NCBI RefSeq assembly: GCF_963924675.1
Contig: NC_089227.1
Location: 48,168,080-48,232,079 of the forward strand
Direction: 5' to 3'
DNA from: Phocoena phocoena
Lineage: Eukaryota; Chordata; Mammalia; Artiodactyla; Phocoenidae
DNA length: 64,000 bases
This document shows, one piece after another, positions 24,564 to 36,439 of the stretch. The position numbers were made by a program, and so were the translations under genes. The notes under the pieces are model-generated. The model saw nothing but the letters and a program-made list of their open reading frames with translations. It did no database searches and was not told the DNA's origin. How positions within the stretch are numbered: position 1 is the first letter of the stretch; every line of letters starts with the position of its first letter.

Positions 24564-27340
24564 CTTCTCTAACATGGGAAACAGTCACCCAAGTCCAGGA
24601 AGCGCAGAGAGACCTGTGCAGGATAAACCCAAGGGGGAACACTGCAAGACAAATATTAATCAAACTAACAAATATTAAATACAAAGAAAAAATTTTAAAA
24701 GCAACAAAGGAAAAGCAATAAATAATATACAAAGGCATCCCTATAAGGTTATCAGCTGATTTTTCGGCAGAAACTCTGCAGGCCAGAAGGGAGTGGCATG
24801 ATATATTTAACGTGATGAAAGGGAAACATCTACAACCAAGAATACTCTACCTAGCAAGGCCCTCATTCAGATTTGACGGAGAAATCGAAAGCTTTACAGA
24901 CAAGCAAAAGCTAAGAGAATTCAGCATCACCAGACCAGCTTTACAACAAATGCTAAAGGAGCTTCTCAAGGCAGAAAACATAAGAGAAAAAATGAGGAGG
25001 GGAAGAAAAAAGACCAATTAAAACAAACCCAAAACAATTAAGAAAATGGAAATAGGAATGTACATATCATTATCAATAATTACCTTAAATGTAAAATAAT
25101 TAAATCAATTATTACCTCAAATGTAAATGGATTAAATGCTCCAACCAAAAGACATAGAGTGGTGGAATGCATACAAAAACAAGACCCATACATATGCTAC
25201 CTACAAGAGACCCACTTCAGACCTAAGGACACATACAGACTGAAAGTAAGGAGATGGAAAAAGATATGCAAATGGAAATCAAAAGAAAGCTGGAGTAGCA
25301 ATACTCATATCAAAGTAGACTTTAAAGACAGTTACAAGAGACAAGGAAGGACACTACATAATGATCAAGGGATCAAGCCAAGAAGAAGATAGAACAATTC
25401 TAAATATATATGTACCCAGTATAGGACCCCTCAATATGTAAGGCAAATGCTATCAGCCATAAAAGGGGAAAATGACAGTAACACAATAATAGTGGGGGAC
25501 TTTAACACCCCACTTACACCAATGGACAGATTATCCAAACAGAAAATTAATAAGGAAACACGAACCTTAAATGACACATTAGACCAGATAAATGTAATTG
25601 ATATTTATAGAACATTCCATCCGAAAGCAGCAGAATACACTTCCTTCTCAAGTGCTCATGGAATATTCTCCAGGGCAGATCATATCTTGAGTCACAAATC
25701 AAGCCTTGGTAAATTTAAGAAAACTGAAGTCATATCAAGCACCTGTTCTGACCACAATGCTATGAAATTAGAAATCAATTATAGGAAAAAAACTGTAAAA
25801 AACACAAACACATGGAGGCTAAAGAATGTTACTAAATAACCAATGGATCACTGAAGAAACCAAAGAGGAAATCAAAAAATACCTAAAGACAAATGAGAAC
25901 GGAAAAAGACGATCCAAAACCTATGGGATGCAGCAGTTCTAAGAGGGACGTTTAAAGCAATAGTCTTACCTCAAGAATCAAGAAAAATCTCAAACAACCT
26001 AACCTTACACCTAAAGCAATTAGAGAAAGAAGAACAAACAAAACCCAAAGTTAGCAGAAGGAAAGAAATCATAAAGATCAAAGCAGAAATAAGTGAAATA
26101 GAGACAAAGAAAACAATAGCAAAAATCAATGAAAGTAAAAGCTGGTTCTTTGAGAAGATAAACAAAATTGATAAACTTTTAGCCAGACTCATCAAGAAAA
26201 AACAGGAGGGTACTCAAATCAGTAAAGTTGGAAATGAAAAAGGAGAAATGACAACAGACACCACAGAAATACAAAGGTTCATAAGAGACTACTAAAAGCA
26301 ACTATACATCAATAAAATGGACAACCTAGAAGAAATGGAAATTATTAGAAAGGTACAACCTTTGAAGACTGAACCAGGAAGAAATAGAAAATATGAACAG
26401 ACCAATCACAAGCACTGAAAATGTAACTGTGATTAAAAATCTTCCAACAAACAGAAGTCCAGGACCAGATGGCTTCACAGAATTCTAGCAAACATTTAGA
26501 GAAGACTTAATATCTATCCTTCTAAAACTCTTCCAAAAAATCACAGAGGAAGGTACACTCCCAAGCTCATTCTATGAGGCCACCATCACCCTGATACCAA
26601 AACCAGAAAAAGATATAACAAAAAGAGAAAATTACAGACCAATATCGCTGATGAACGTAGACACAAAAATCCTCAATAAAATACTAGCAAACAGAATGCA
26701 ACAACACATTAAAAGAAACATACCATGATCAAGTAGGATTTATCCCAGGGATGCAAAGACTTTTCAATATCTGCAAATCACTGTGATACACCACATCAAC
26801 AAACTTAGGAATAAAAACCATATGATCATCTCAATAGATACAGAAAAAGCTTCTGACAAAATTTAACACTGATTTATGATAAAAAACTCTACAGAAAGTC
26901 AGCATAGAGGGAAACTACCTCAACATAATAAAGGCCATATATGACAAACCCAAAGCAAACATCATTCTCAATGGTGAAAAACTGAAAGAATTTCCTCTAA
27001 GATCAGGAATAAGACAAGGATGTCCACTCTCACCACTATTACTCAACATAGTTTTGGAAGTCCTAGCCATGGCAATCAGAGAAGAAAAAGAAATAAAAGG
27101 AATGCAAATTGGAAAAGAAGTAAAACTGTCACTGTTTGCAGACGACATGATACTATACATAGAAAAACCTAAAGATGCTACCAGAAAACTACTAGAGATC
27201 ATCAATAAATCTGGTAAAATTGCAGGATGCAAAATTAATACACAGAAATCTGCTGCATTCTGATACACTAACAATGGAAGATCATCAAGAGAAATCAAGG
27301 AAACAATCCCATTTACCATTGCATCAAAAAGAATAAAATA

Positions 27341-27539
27341 GGGCTTCCCCGGTGGCGCAGTGGTTGAGAGTCCGCCTGCCAATGCAGGTTCGTGCCCCAG
27401 TCTGGGAAGATCCCACATGCCACGGAGTGGCTGGGCCCGTGAGCCATGGCCACTGAGCCTGCACGTCCAGAGCCTGTGCTCCGCAACGGGAGAGGCCACA
27501 ACAGTGAGAGGCCCATGTACCGCAAAAAAAAAAAAAAAA
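27341..27539 (+). mobile_element. CHR-type SINE in L1 ORF2, 15-bp TSD
   Basis: Head 'gggcttccccggtggcgcag', poly(A) 27524-27539. Perfect TSD 'aaaaagaataaaata' (27326-27340 and 27535-27549, sharing the tail). The tRNA-like part has a small deletion after 'ccaatgcag'. Confidence 0.94.
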
Positions 27540-27909
27540 GAATAAAATATCTAGAAACAAACCTACCCAAGGAGGTAAAAGATCTGCACTTCGAAAACTC
27601 TAAGATACTGATGAAAGAAATCAAAGATGACACAAACAGATGGAGAGATATACCATATTCTTGGATTGGAAGAACAGATATTGTGAAAATGACTATACTA
27701 CCCAAAGGAATCTACAGATTCAATGCAATCCCTATCAAATCACCAATGGCATTTTTCACAGAATTAGAACAAATTTTACAATTTGTATGGAAACACAAAA
27801 GAACCCAAATAGCGAAAGCAATCTTGAAAAAGAAAAATGGAACTGGAGGAATCAGGCTCTGTGACTTCAGACTATACTACAAAGCTACAGTAATCAAAAC
27901 GGTATGATA

Positions 27910-28183
27910 GGGCTTCCCTGGTGGCGCAGTGGTTAAGAATCCACCTGCCAATGCAGGGGATGTGGGTTTGAGCCCTGGTCCAGGAAGATCCCACATGCTG
28001 CAGAGCAACTAAGCCTGTGCGCCACAACAACTGAGCCTGCGTGCCACAACTATTGAAGCCTGTGTGCCTAGAGCCTGTGCTCCACAACAAGAGAAGACAC
28101 TGCAACAAGAAGCTGATGCACTGCAACACAGTGGCCCCCGCTCGCCACAACTAGAGAAAGCCCATGCATAGCAACAAAAAAAA
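27910..28183 (+). mobile_element. CHR-type SINE (long form) in L1 ORF2
   Basis: Same tRNA(Glu) head, but the 3' half is the long variant ('ccacaactattgaagcc...ctagagaaagccc'). The flanking L1 phrase 'aacggtatga' / 'accagtatga' looks like a diverged TSD. The higher divergence suggests it is older than the 27341 copy. Confidence 0.9.
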
Positions 28184-29621
28184 CCAGTATGACAGTGGCA
28201 CAAAAATAGAAATATAGATCAATGGAACAGGATCGACAGTCCAGAGATAAACCCACATACCTATGGTCACCTAATCTATGACAAACGAGGCAAGAATATA
28301 CAATGGAGAAAAGAGAGCCTCTTCAATAGGTGGTGCTGAGAAAACTGAACGGCTACATGTAAAAGAATGAAATTAGAACACTCCCTAACACCATACACAA
28401 AAATAAACTCAAGATGGATTAAAGACCTAAATGTAAGACCACATACTATAAAACTCTTAGAGGAAAACATAGGGAGAACACTCTTTGACATAAATTGCAG
28501 CAAGATCTTTTTGACCCACCTCCTAGAGTAATTAAAATAACACCAAAAATAAACAAATGGGACCTAAAGAAACTTAAAAGCTTTTGCACAGCAAAGGAAA
28601 CCATAAACAAAATAAAAAGACTACCAACAGAATGGGAGAAAATATTTGCAAATGAAGCAACCAACAAGGGATTAATCTCCAAAATATACCAACAGCTCAT
28701 GGAGCTCAATATCAGAAAAACAGACAATCCAATCAAAATATGGGCAGAAGATCTAAATACACATTTCGCCAAAAAAGACATACAGATGGCTAAAAAGCAC
28801 ATGAAAAGATGCTCAACATCATTCATTATTAAAGACCATCATCAAACAATCTATAAACAATAAATGCTTGGAAAAGGTGTGGAGAAAAGGTAACCCTCCT
28901 ACTCTGTTGGTGGGAATGTAAACTGGTACAGCCACTATGGAGAACAGTATGAAGGTTCCTTAAAAAACTAAAAGTAGGGCTACCATATGATCGATCCAGC
29001 AATCCCACTCCTGGGCATATATCTGCAGAAAACCATAATTCAAAAAGATACATGCACCCCAAGGTTCACTGCAGCACTATTTAGAACAGGCAGGACATGG
29101 AAGCAACCTAAATGCCCATCAACAGAGGAATGGATAAAGAAGATGTGGTACATATATACAATGGAATATTACTCAGCCATGAAAAAGAATGAAATAATGC
29201 CACTTGCTGCAACATGGATGGACCTAGAGACTGTCATACAGAGTGAAGTAAGTCAGACAAAGACAAATATATGATATCGCTTATATGTGGAATCTAAAAA
29301 AAAGGGTACAAATGAACTTAATCTACAAAACGGAAATAGAGTTACAGATGTAGAAAACAAACTTATAGTTACCAGGGGCAAGGGAGGCATAGGGATAAAT
29401 TGGAAGATTGGTGTTGACATACACACACTACTATATATAAAATAGGTAACTGATAAAGACCTACTGTATAGCACAGGGAACTCTACTCAATACTCTGTAA
29501 TGGCCTGTATAGAAAAAGAATCTAAAAAAGAGTGGATATATGTATAACTGATTCACTTTGCTGTACCCCTGAAACTAACAAAACATTGTAAATCAAATAT
29601 ACTGCAATAAAAAAAAAACAA

Positions 29622-29767
29622 CCCATAAATGACCCAATGAAAAAATGGGAAGAAGATCTAAATAGACGTTTCTCCAAAGAAGACTTACAGATGGCCAAAA
29701 AGCATATGAGAAGATGCTTAACATCACAATTAGAGAAATGCAAATCAAAACTGCAATGAGGTAGACC
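29622..29767 (+). mobile_element. L1 copy 1, resumed ORF2 C-terminal fragment
   Basis: 'aaatgggaagaagatctaaatagacg ' through 'aaatcaaaactgcaatgag' is the L1 ORF2 stretch that directly follows the point where copy 1 stops at 24563. It then breaks at 29767 into another L1 5' UTR. Confidence 0.7.
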
Positions 29768-30966
29768 TGGGGAGAGGACTGGGGTTGGCTGCACGGAGAC
29801 AGCCTGAAGGGGCTGGAGTGTGGTACGGCTGCAGTAGTGGGTGTTCGAGGAAGATGCTTGGGCCTGCCATAGAAAGGGCTATTGTTCAGTGGTGCGTGAA
29901 GGATGGGGCCACCATAGCAGCTCATGTGCTGGCCCCTGCCTCACCTTATTGGCCTCCAGGAGAGTGTGCCTCAGCTGCCGCTGCCTTGGCAGGCTCCCAC
30001 ACCAACCGCCACCTTGGCAGGCCCTGGGAGGAGATGTCATTGTGTTGCCCACAAGCAGAGGTGGGGCTAAAACCACAGCTGAGCCTCAGGGGCCATGCAA
30101 CTCAGAAAGCAGGGCTGAAATCTCTCCCCATGGCTGTGTGAGCCATGGATTAACACCTCTGCCGCTGGCTTTGTAAATTCAGTGCCTGCAGGACATCTGA
30201 ACAGATAACAGGTGCCCTGTGGCTGGGAGGTATCTGGCCTTAGCAGCTGTAGGCTTTGTGGGTGTGTGTGCATGAGGGCTTGGCCAGGCCAGGGTGTGAA
30301 CTGCCTCCGTAGCTCCCACAGTGGATTCATATGTGCGAATACTGTGGTCCTGGGACCTAACTTCAGTCAATCTGCACTGGTGGCCTTGTGAAAACAACAC
30401 CTGTGGGACACCAAGGCTGATTGCTCGTATTCCCAGCATTGAGGAGGGGCCAAGGGCAGCACCAACAACAGTTTACTCTGTGAGCCCGTACAGTAGGTGA
30501 AAGGTAACACAACAGAGCACATTCACTGGTGAACAGCTCCAGCAGCCGTGGAGGAAAACTCAGTGGCTCCTGTCCCAGTGGGAGTGCTCCAATCCTGACT
30601 ATCTTGCACTGTAGCTCAGAAATGCAGGTCAGAAAAGGATCTGGGAGCGTCTACTCCCAACAACTAGGGAGTAGACCTTGTCCCAAACAGGGCTGTAGCA
30701 ACCACAGAGCAAAGAGGAGGCCCACTGAATATCCAGTGCAGGCTCTGGTCACCACAACATCAGTCACACCTCCTGTCAAAGGGATAATGGCCAGCATACA
30801 CTGAGGAAAGAGACAGCAGGCATCCACACTGAAAAGAGCCCTTGTACCAAAAAATATTAAACCCATGCAGGCTACAAAGGGATGTTCCCACATAAAAACA
30901 GCCCTCCAAGACCACAGCATATAATTGTTTCTCCTAAACTCATAGAGCAAGAGAAATATATGTAAA

Positions 30967-31875
30967 ATGAAGAAGCAGAGGAACCACTCCCAATTAAAAG
31001 ATCAAGAGAATTCCCTTGAAAGAACAAGCAATAAAATAGACCTCTTCATGTAAACACACTCTGAGTTCAAAAAGGAGATAATGAAAATACTGAAGGAATT
31101 AAGAAAGGCTACCAACAGAAATGCAGAGTACTGTAAAAAGGAATTAGAAACTAAAAGGAGGAGACAAGACAAATTAGAAAATTCATTTGCAGAGACAAAA
31201 GCTGAGCTAAAGGCAATGAAGGGCAGAATGAATAATGCAGAAGACAGAATAAGTGATCTGGAAGACAGAATAATGGAAATCACCCAATTAGAACAGCAGA
31301 CAGAAAGCCAAATGAAAAAAAATGAAAGCAATATAAGAGACCTATGGGATAATATAAAGCATGCCAATCCACACATAATAGGGATCCCAGAAGGAGAAGA
31401 AAGAGAAAAGGGGATTGAAAATGTATTTGTATTGAATGTATTCTGAAAATTTTCAGAAATTATGGCTGAAGATTTCCCAAACGGAAAGAAGGAAGCAGAT
31501 ATCCAGGTACAGGAACACAAACAGTCCCAAACAAGATAAACCCAAACAGACCTACGCCAAGACATATAATTAAAACGGCAAAAGTTAAAGAGAGGATTCA
31601 AAAGGCAGTTAAGAGAAAAACAAAGAGTTAATTACAAGGGAACACCCAAAAGGCTATCAGCTGATTTCTCTGCAGAAATGTTGCAGGCCAGAAGGGAGTG
31701 GCAAGGTATATTGAAAGTCCTGAAAGGGAAAAATCTGCAACCTAGGATATTCTACCCAGCAAGATCATCATTTAGAATAAAAGGAGAGATAAAGAATTTC
31801 TCACACAAGCAAAAACTAAAAGAATACAGCAATACTATACCTATCCTAAAGGAAATATTGAAAGGTCTTCTCTAA
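30967..31875 (+). pseudogene. L1 copy 3 ORF1 remnant
   Basis: ATG at 30967 opens MKKQRNHSQLKDQENS; an in-frame TAA follows at 31051. The same frame then reads a long coiled-coil region (LENSFAETKAELKAMKGRM, RISDLEDRIMEI) and the start of the RNA-binding domain (NPHIIGIPEGEE) to a stop at 31444. The C-terminal domain resumes in another frame and ends ILKEILKGLL at 31875. Confidence 0.8.
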
Positions 31876-32329
31876 ATGGAAAAGAAGTAAGAATCTATAG
31901 GAAAGAAATAATCACAATCGGAAAGTAAATCTCTTAAATAAGCCTGTACACAGATTTAAAAAAAAAATTTCTGAGAAAGCGATGATAACCACAATGAGCA
32001 GCAAAAGGATGAACATGAAGATGTAAGAGAGAACATCAAAATCATAAAATGTGGTGGAGGACAGTAAGAAAATGTAGACTTCTTTTTTAATAATGTGTTT
32101 GAGCCTATATGGCTACCTGTCTAAAGCATGTAGATACAGGAAGGGGTTAACATACTTGAGAAACAGCATAATAGCAAATCAAAAACATACAACAGATTCA
32201 GAAAAAACAAAAAGAAGAGAACATAAGTATACAAAAGAAAACCATCAAACCACAAAAGGAAAAACAAAAAGAAAGGGACAAAGAAGAAATGTAAAACCAA
32301 CAAGAAAACAAAGTTTAAAATGGCAATAA

Positions 32330-33160
32330 ATATGTATCTATCAATAATTACCTTAAATGTTAATGGACTAAATGCTCTAATCAAGACACAGAGTGGCAGA
32401 TTGGATAAAAAAAGAAGCCTACAATATGCTGTCTACAAGAGACCCACTCTTGGGCAAAGGACACTCACAGACTGAAAGTGAGGGGATGGAAAAAGATATT
32501 TCATGCAAACAGAAATGAGAAGAGAGCAGGGGTTGCAATACTCATGAGACAAAATAGGCTTTAAAACAAAGGACATAAAGATAAAGGACAGCATATAATG
32601 ATAAAAGGATCAAGGAGAGGATATTACACTTGTCATATATGCACCCAATATAGGAGCACTCAAATACATAAAACAAATACTAACAGACATAAAGGGAGAA
32701 ATCGAAGGGAATAATAGTAGGAGACTTTAATACCCCACGCATATCAATGGACAGATATTCGAGACAAAAAATCAATAAGGCAACAGAGATCCTAAGTGAT
32801 ACAACAGTTAGACTTAATTGATATTTTCAGGACATTACATCCCCAAAAAGCAGACTACACATTCTTTTCAAGGGCCCATATGATCCTGCAAGCCTATATC
32901 TGCAGAAAACCAGAGAATATACACCCACCCCAAAGTTCATTGCAGCACTGTTTACAATAGCCAAGACATGGAAGCAACCTAAATGTCCGTCAACAGGTGA
33001 ATGGATAAGAAGGTGCAGTGTGTGTGTGTGTGTATGTGTATAGTGGAATATTAGTCATAAAAAAGGATAAAATAATGCCATATGCAGCAACATGGATGGA
33101 CCTAGAGATTATTATACTAAGTGGAGTAAGCCAGACAGAGAAAGACAAGCATCATATATC
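32330..33160 (+). pseudogene. L1 copy 3 ORF2 remnant, internally deleted
   Basis: N-terminal endonuclease (SIITLNVNGLNALIK, then ETHS-like, GAL KYIKQILTDIKGEI-like blocks) up to 'cattcttttcaagggcccata' at ~32879, followed directly by the ORF2 C-terminal phrase 'gcctatatctgcagaaaacc'. About 2.5-3 kb of RT-coding sequence is missing. Confidence 0.8.
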
Positions 33161-33431
33161 ACTTATATGTGGAATCTTAAAAAAAAAAAAAAAAACAAAC
33201 TTATTTTCAAAACAGAAAGAGACTCACAGATATAGAAAACAAACTTATGGTTACCAAAGGGGAAAGGGGGTCGAGTGATAAATTAGGAGGTTGGGATTAG
33301 GATTAACACACTACTATATATAAAATAGATAACCAACAAGGACCTACTAAATAGCAAAAGGAGCTATACTAAATATTTTGTAATAACCTATAAGGGAAGA
33401 AAATCTGAAAAAGAATGTGTGTGTGTGTATA

Positions 33432-34097
33432 ACAATCGCAGAGAAATTTTCCCAATTTTAAAGACAACTTAATAAATATTGTAACTCTAAAATGTATCTT
33501 TTATGATTACAGTATGAATTCTGTTTTAAAATGTTCTGTTTCAAATAATAAAACTCAGAATACTCAGAATGTATTTCATAACCTACTTTAAACGGATTCT
33601 GTAGATAATTTCGTATTAGGTATTGCACACAAAATAATGAGTTTAAAAATTTTCCCCAAACTTCCAATTGTAAGAGTGAATTTTTAAATAAGCATCAATA
33701 AACTAAATTCCAGTACTATAATATTTAATTATGAATGAACAAGTCAAAATCCTCTCAACTTGATTTCATTTATGTCTATTTACAAATTTCATTTATACCT
33801 ATTTCATTTTTTTCTCTTCTGATCTCAGCATCTTGTTGTACTTGAAAGCTTAAGACAATGTAAAGAATATTTCAAAGTCATCTATGTCTAGCCATTTAAA
33901 TAAGGCTTTAAATAATGTAACGTCTAGCCATTACATTCTATAATACTGCTGTTGAAGTTCTAAATTTCTTTCCTATAATTTCATAAATAACTTTGATTAA
34001 AAAAAAGTCAGACTTACACACCTATATACTCATTCACATACACACCTGCATATAACACTTGGTTGTGTAAGACAGACCAAAATATTAATGTACCAAC
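33432..34097. other. CASD1 last-intron sequence next to exon 11
   Basis: AT-rich intron without a recognised repeat. Nothing coding. Confidence 0.55.
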
Positions 34098-34190
34098 CTC
34101 TAATGAAATTTTTCCAAACCAAGCAAAAAATGAACTGTAAACTGAACGGGCATATCCAGGGATATTCCTTATTAGGATGAAGGCTAAAAT
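34098..34190 (-). CDS. CASD1: CASD1 coding exon 11 of 12 in window
   Basis: 93 bp, 31 codons, phase 0, from ILAFILIRNIPGYARSVY to WFGKISLE. The acceptor is 'tttctttag' and the donor 'gttggt', a weaker donor than the others. RNIPGYARS and FFAWFGKISLE are conserved CAS1-domain blocks. The following intron (to 18493) is 15.6 kb and almost entirely L1. Confidence 0.95.
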
Positions 34191-34342
34191 CTAAAGAAAA
34201 AACACAGAGGCAAATATTAATAATCCGCTTATTAAAATAATTTTGCTTTCTTTCAAGTAATAACTTGATTATTTGTTATTGAACTTGATACATTGACACA
34301 ATGGTTTTCTTCAACAGATAAATGTTTCTTTTCAAGTTATTA

Positions 34343-34545
34343 TTTTTTTTTTGCAGTATGCGGGCCTCTCACTGTTGGGGCCCCTCCCGTTGAGGAGCAC
34401 AGGCTCCGGACGTGCAGGCTCAGTGGCCATGGCTCACGGGCCCAGCCGCTCCGCGGCATGTGGGATCCCCCTGGACTGGGGCACGAACCCGTGTCCCCTG
34501 CGTCGGCAGGTGGACTCTCAACCACTGCGCCACCGGGGAAGCCCC
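34343..34545 (-). mobile_element. CHR-type SINE (short form) with TSD
   Basis: Poly(T) 34343-34352, body in reverse complement to 'ggggaagcccc'. TSD 'tcaagttatt' at 34332-34341 and 34546-34555. It lies 150 bp from CASD1 exon 11, in the intron upstream of it, in sense orientation to the gene. Confidence 0.94.
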
Positions 34546-34844
34546 TCAAGTTATTTTTGATCCAGAGTCTACTCTAACTGGATTTCTCAGCATGTGGTCT
34601 GTATACTGCAAACAAGTGCAGGTTTTACGTAGTACATGGCTGAACAGTTTTATTTTATGTATATTAGAAAAAACATAAACTCATCTTGAAGCCCTTTGTG
34701 TAGAAAGAAATGATGTATTTATGTAGCAAAACTTAATAAAATTCCATAATACAATTTTGTACTAATGTACTAATCCATAATGTATTTGCTTTTTTAGGAG
34801 CCGCCCACCCCCATCTTTTTGCTCTCTTCAAAAGTCTCCTTCTA

Positions 34845-35120
34845 TTTGACAGGGCGAGAGAGAGTCATGGACATATACACACTAACAAACGTAGTAAGGT
34901 AGATAGCTGGGGGGAAGCAGCCACAAGGCACAGGGATATTAGCTCGGTGCTTTGTGACAGCCTGGAAGTGTGGGATGGGGAGAGTGGGAGGGAGGGAGAC
35001 GCAAGAGGGAAGACATATGGGAACATATGTATATGTATAGCTGATTCACTTTGTTATAAAGCAGAAACTAACACACCATTGTAAAGCAATTATACCCCAA
35101 TAAAGATGTTTAAAAAAAAA
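34845..35120 (+). mobile_element. Severely 5'-truncated L1 (3' UTR only), perfect TSD
   Basis: Only the L1 3' UTR is present ('gagagagtcatggacatata' to 'ccccaataaagatgtt' plus poly(A)), the same subfamily as the L1 ends at 54190-54450. Perfect 15-bp TSD 'aaaagtctccttcta' at 34830-34844 and 35121-35135. A young retrotransposition event, antisense to CASD1. Confidence 0.94.
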
Positions 35121-35559
35121 AAAAGTCTCCTTCTACTGGCAGCAATGTAAACGTGGGAAAAAAATAACTAAGGAACGATGAGCATGTGAAGTGGAGTGAC
35201 TAGCAGAAAAGGTGGTAAGGCTCAGGAGTGCTTGTGTTAGTGTTATTCTATGTGCAGTCACTCTCTTCCTTAGCTCCCCTTATATTGTTCGGTATTAGTG
35301 CACTGTTAGTGGAACAACCCCCTTCCTTTCATGTCATTACAAAAATGACATCAGATATGATATACAAAGTGTTATATCTGGTTGTCTGCAGAAGTCATGA
35401 AAGTGTTATATGAATATAGTACAATGTTTAAAATGTCATTATCAATTGTGTTTGGAAAGTCTGTCATATGCTTGGTTCTACTGACTATATAGAGGTTTAA
35501 GAGGGATAAAATAGTTTCTTCATTGACGAGAACTTGAAACCTAAAACAAGATCCTCCAG

Positions 35560-36210
35560 AAATCCTCCCTGTTTCTCTTTGTTGAACTACTCATTTTTTA
35601 GGCCTCGGCTTAGACATACTTTCTCCAAGAACCCTGCTCTGGTATCAAGATGGGTTAGGAAGAAATCCCATGTGTTTCCAAAGTATCCTGTACTTGACCA
35701 TCACTACACTAATCACAATACCCTATGATTACCTGCAACCAGAGGTATCTCTGTAAAAGGTAAATCTGATTTGGGTTGCCCCTAGCCTCTGCCCACCTCC
35801 CAGGCACTGTGACATACTCCTCTCGACCCTGGGTCTCTGAGCTCTAGCCCCAATGGCCTTCATTAAGTTTCTTGAATGTGAATATGCTCTTTTCTACCAC
35901 AGGGCCTAAGTTCTCACTGCCTGCCTTCATTCCTCCATTCTCAGCTTAATTTTAAAAGGGAAATCATCTCTGAACCCTAACTACCTTCACTCCAACTCCA
36001 ACTAGGTCATATCCTGTATTATATTCCCTTGTAGCATCATGTACTTCTATTTATAATTACGTGGTGGTTATATGATTACTATCTCTAACAGAAGAATACA
36101 GGCTCTGTGAGGGTAGGGACCATGTCTGATTTGGTCACCACTATATCCCCCAGCATAATATCTAGCACATAGTAAGTATCAAATATTTGTTAAATGAATT
36201 TAAAAAATTG
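35560..36210 (+). repeat. L2 LINE 3'-end fragments
   Basis: Two consecutive stretches (about 35560-35730 and 35880-36210) resemble the L2 3' end: 'aagaaccctgctctgg', then 'aggctctgtgagggtaggg', 'tagcacatagtaagtatc' and 'aaatatttgttaaatgaa'. Old and diverged; family call from memory of the consensus. Confidence 0.7.
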
Positions 36211-36217
36211 TTAAATG

Positions 36218-36432
36218 GGGCTTCCCTGGTGGCGCAGTGGTTGACAGTCCGTCTGCCGATGCAGGGGACACGAGTTTGTGCCCCGGTCCGGGAAGATCCC
36301 ACATGCCGCGGAGCGGCTGGGCCCGTGAGCCATGGCCACTGAGCCTGCGCGTCCGGAGCCTGTGCTCCGCAACGGGAGAGGCCACAACAGTGAGAGACCC
36401 ACGTACCGCAAAAAAAAAAAAAAAAAAAAAAA
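36218..36432 (+). mobile_element. CHR-type SINE (short form)
   Basis: 'ggcttccctggtggcgcag' head, poly(A) 36411-36432, inserted at the end of an L2 fragment; imperfect TSD around 'aaaaaattg'. It forms an inverted pair with the next SINE. Confidence 0.94.
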
Positions 36433-36439
36433 TTGAATG

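Larger units (their letters stand above)
25046..29274 (+). pseudogene. L1 copy 2 ORF2, split by two SINEs
   Basis: ORF2 has the endonuclease (ETHFRPKDTYRLK; VGDFNTPLTP), RT palm ([10 protein letters not shown] near 27140, intact Asp-Asp), and the C-terminal region through SEVSQTKTNI with TGA at 29272-29274. Multiple nonsense changes and the SINEs at 27341 and 27910 disrupt it. Confidence 0.8.
24564..29621 (+). mobile_element. L1 copy 2, 5'-truncated, inserted in L1 copy 1
   Basis: It starts inside ORF1 ('ctctaacatgggaaacagtc'), reaches the ORF1 end near 25020, has ORF2 from 25046 to 29274 and a 3' UTR ending 'ctgcaataaaaaaaaaa' at about 29621. Two CHR SINEs (27341, 27910) are inserted in ORF2. 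On both sides the flank is L1 ORF2 C-terminal sequence that together reads as one interrupted element, so this copy is nested. Antisense to CASD1. Confidence 0.85.
29768..33431 (+). mobile_element. L1 copy 3, older subfamily, with internal ORF2 deletion
   Basis: Starts mid 5' UTR ('ggagaggactggggttggc', homologous to the 5' UTR near 2060-2100 on the other strand). It has a 5' UTR to 30966, ORF1 30967-31875, ORF2 N-terminal part from about 32330, then a jump at ~32880 from the endonuclease region to near the ORF2 C-terminus. The 3' UTR is truncated at 33431 without poly(A). Its ORF1 end and spacer match the inverted L1 segment at 5482-6420. Antisense to CASD1. Confidence 0.85.

Noticed and set aside
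29785..30330. Overlapping frames of 87-118 codons on both strands
   Set aside because: GC-rich L1 5' UTR; frames arise from base composition.
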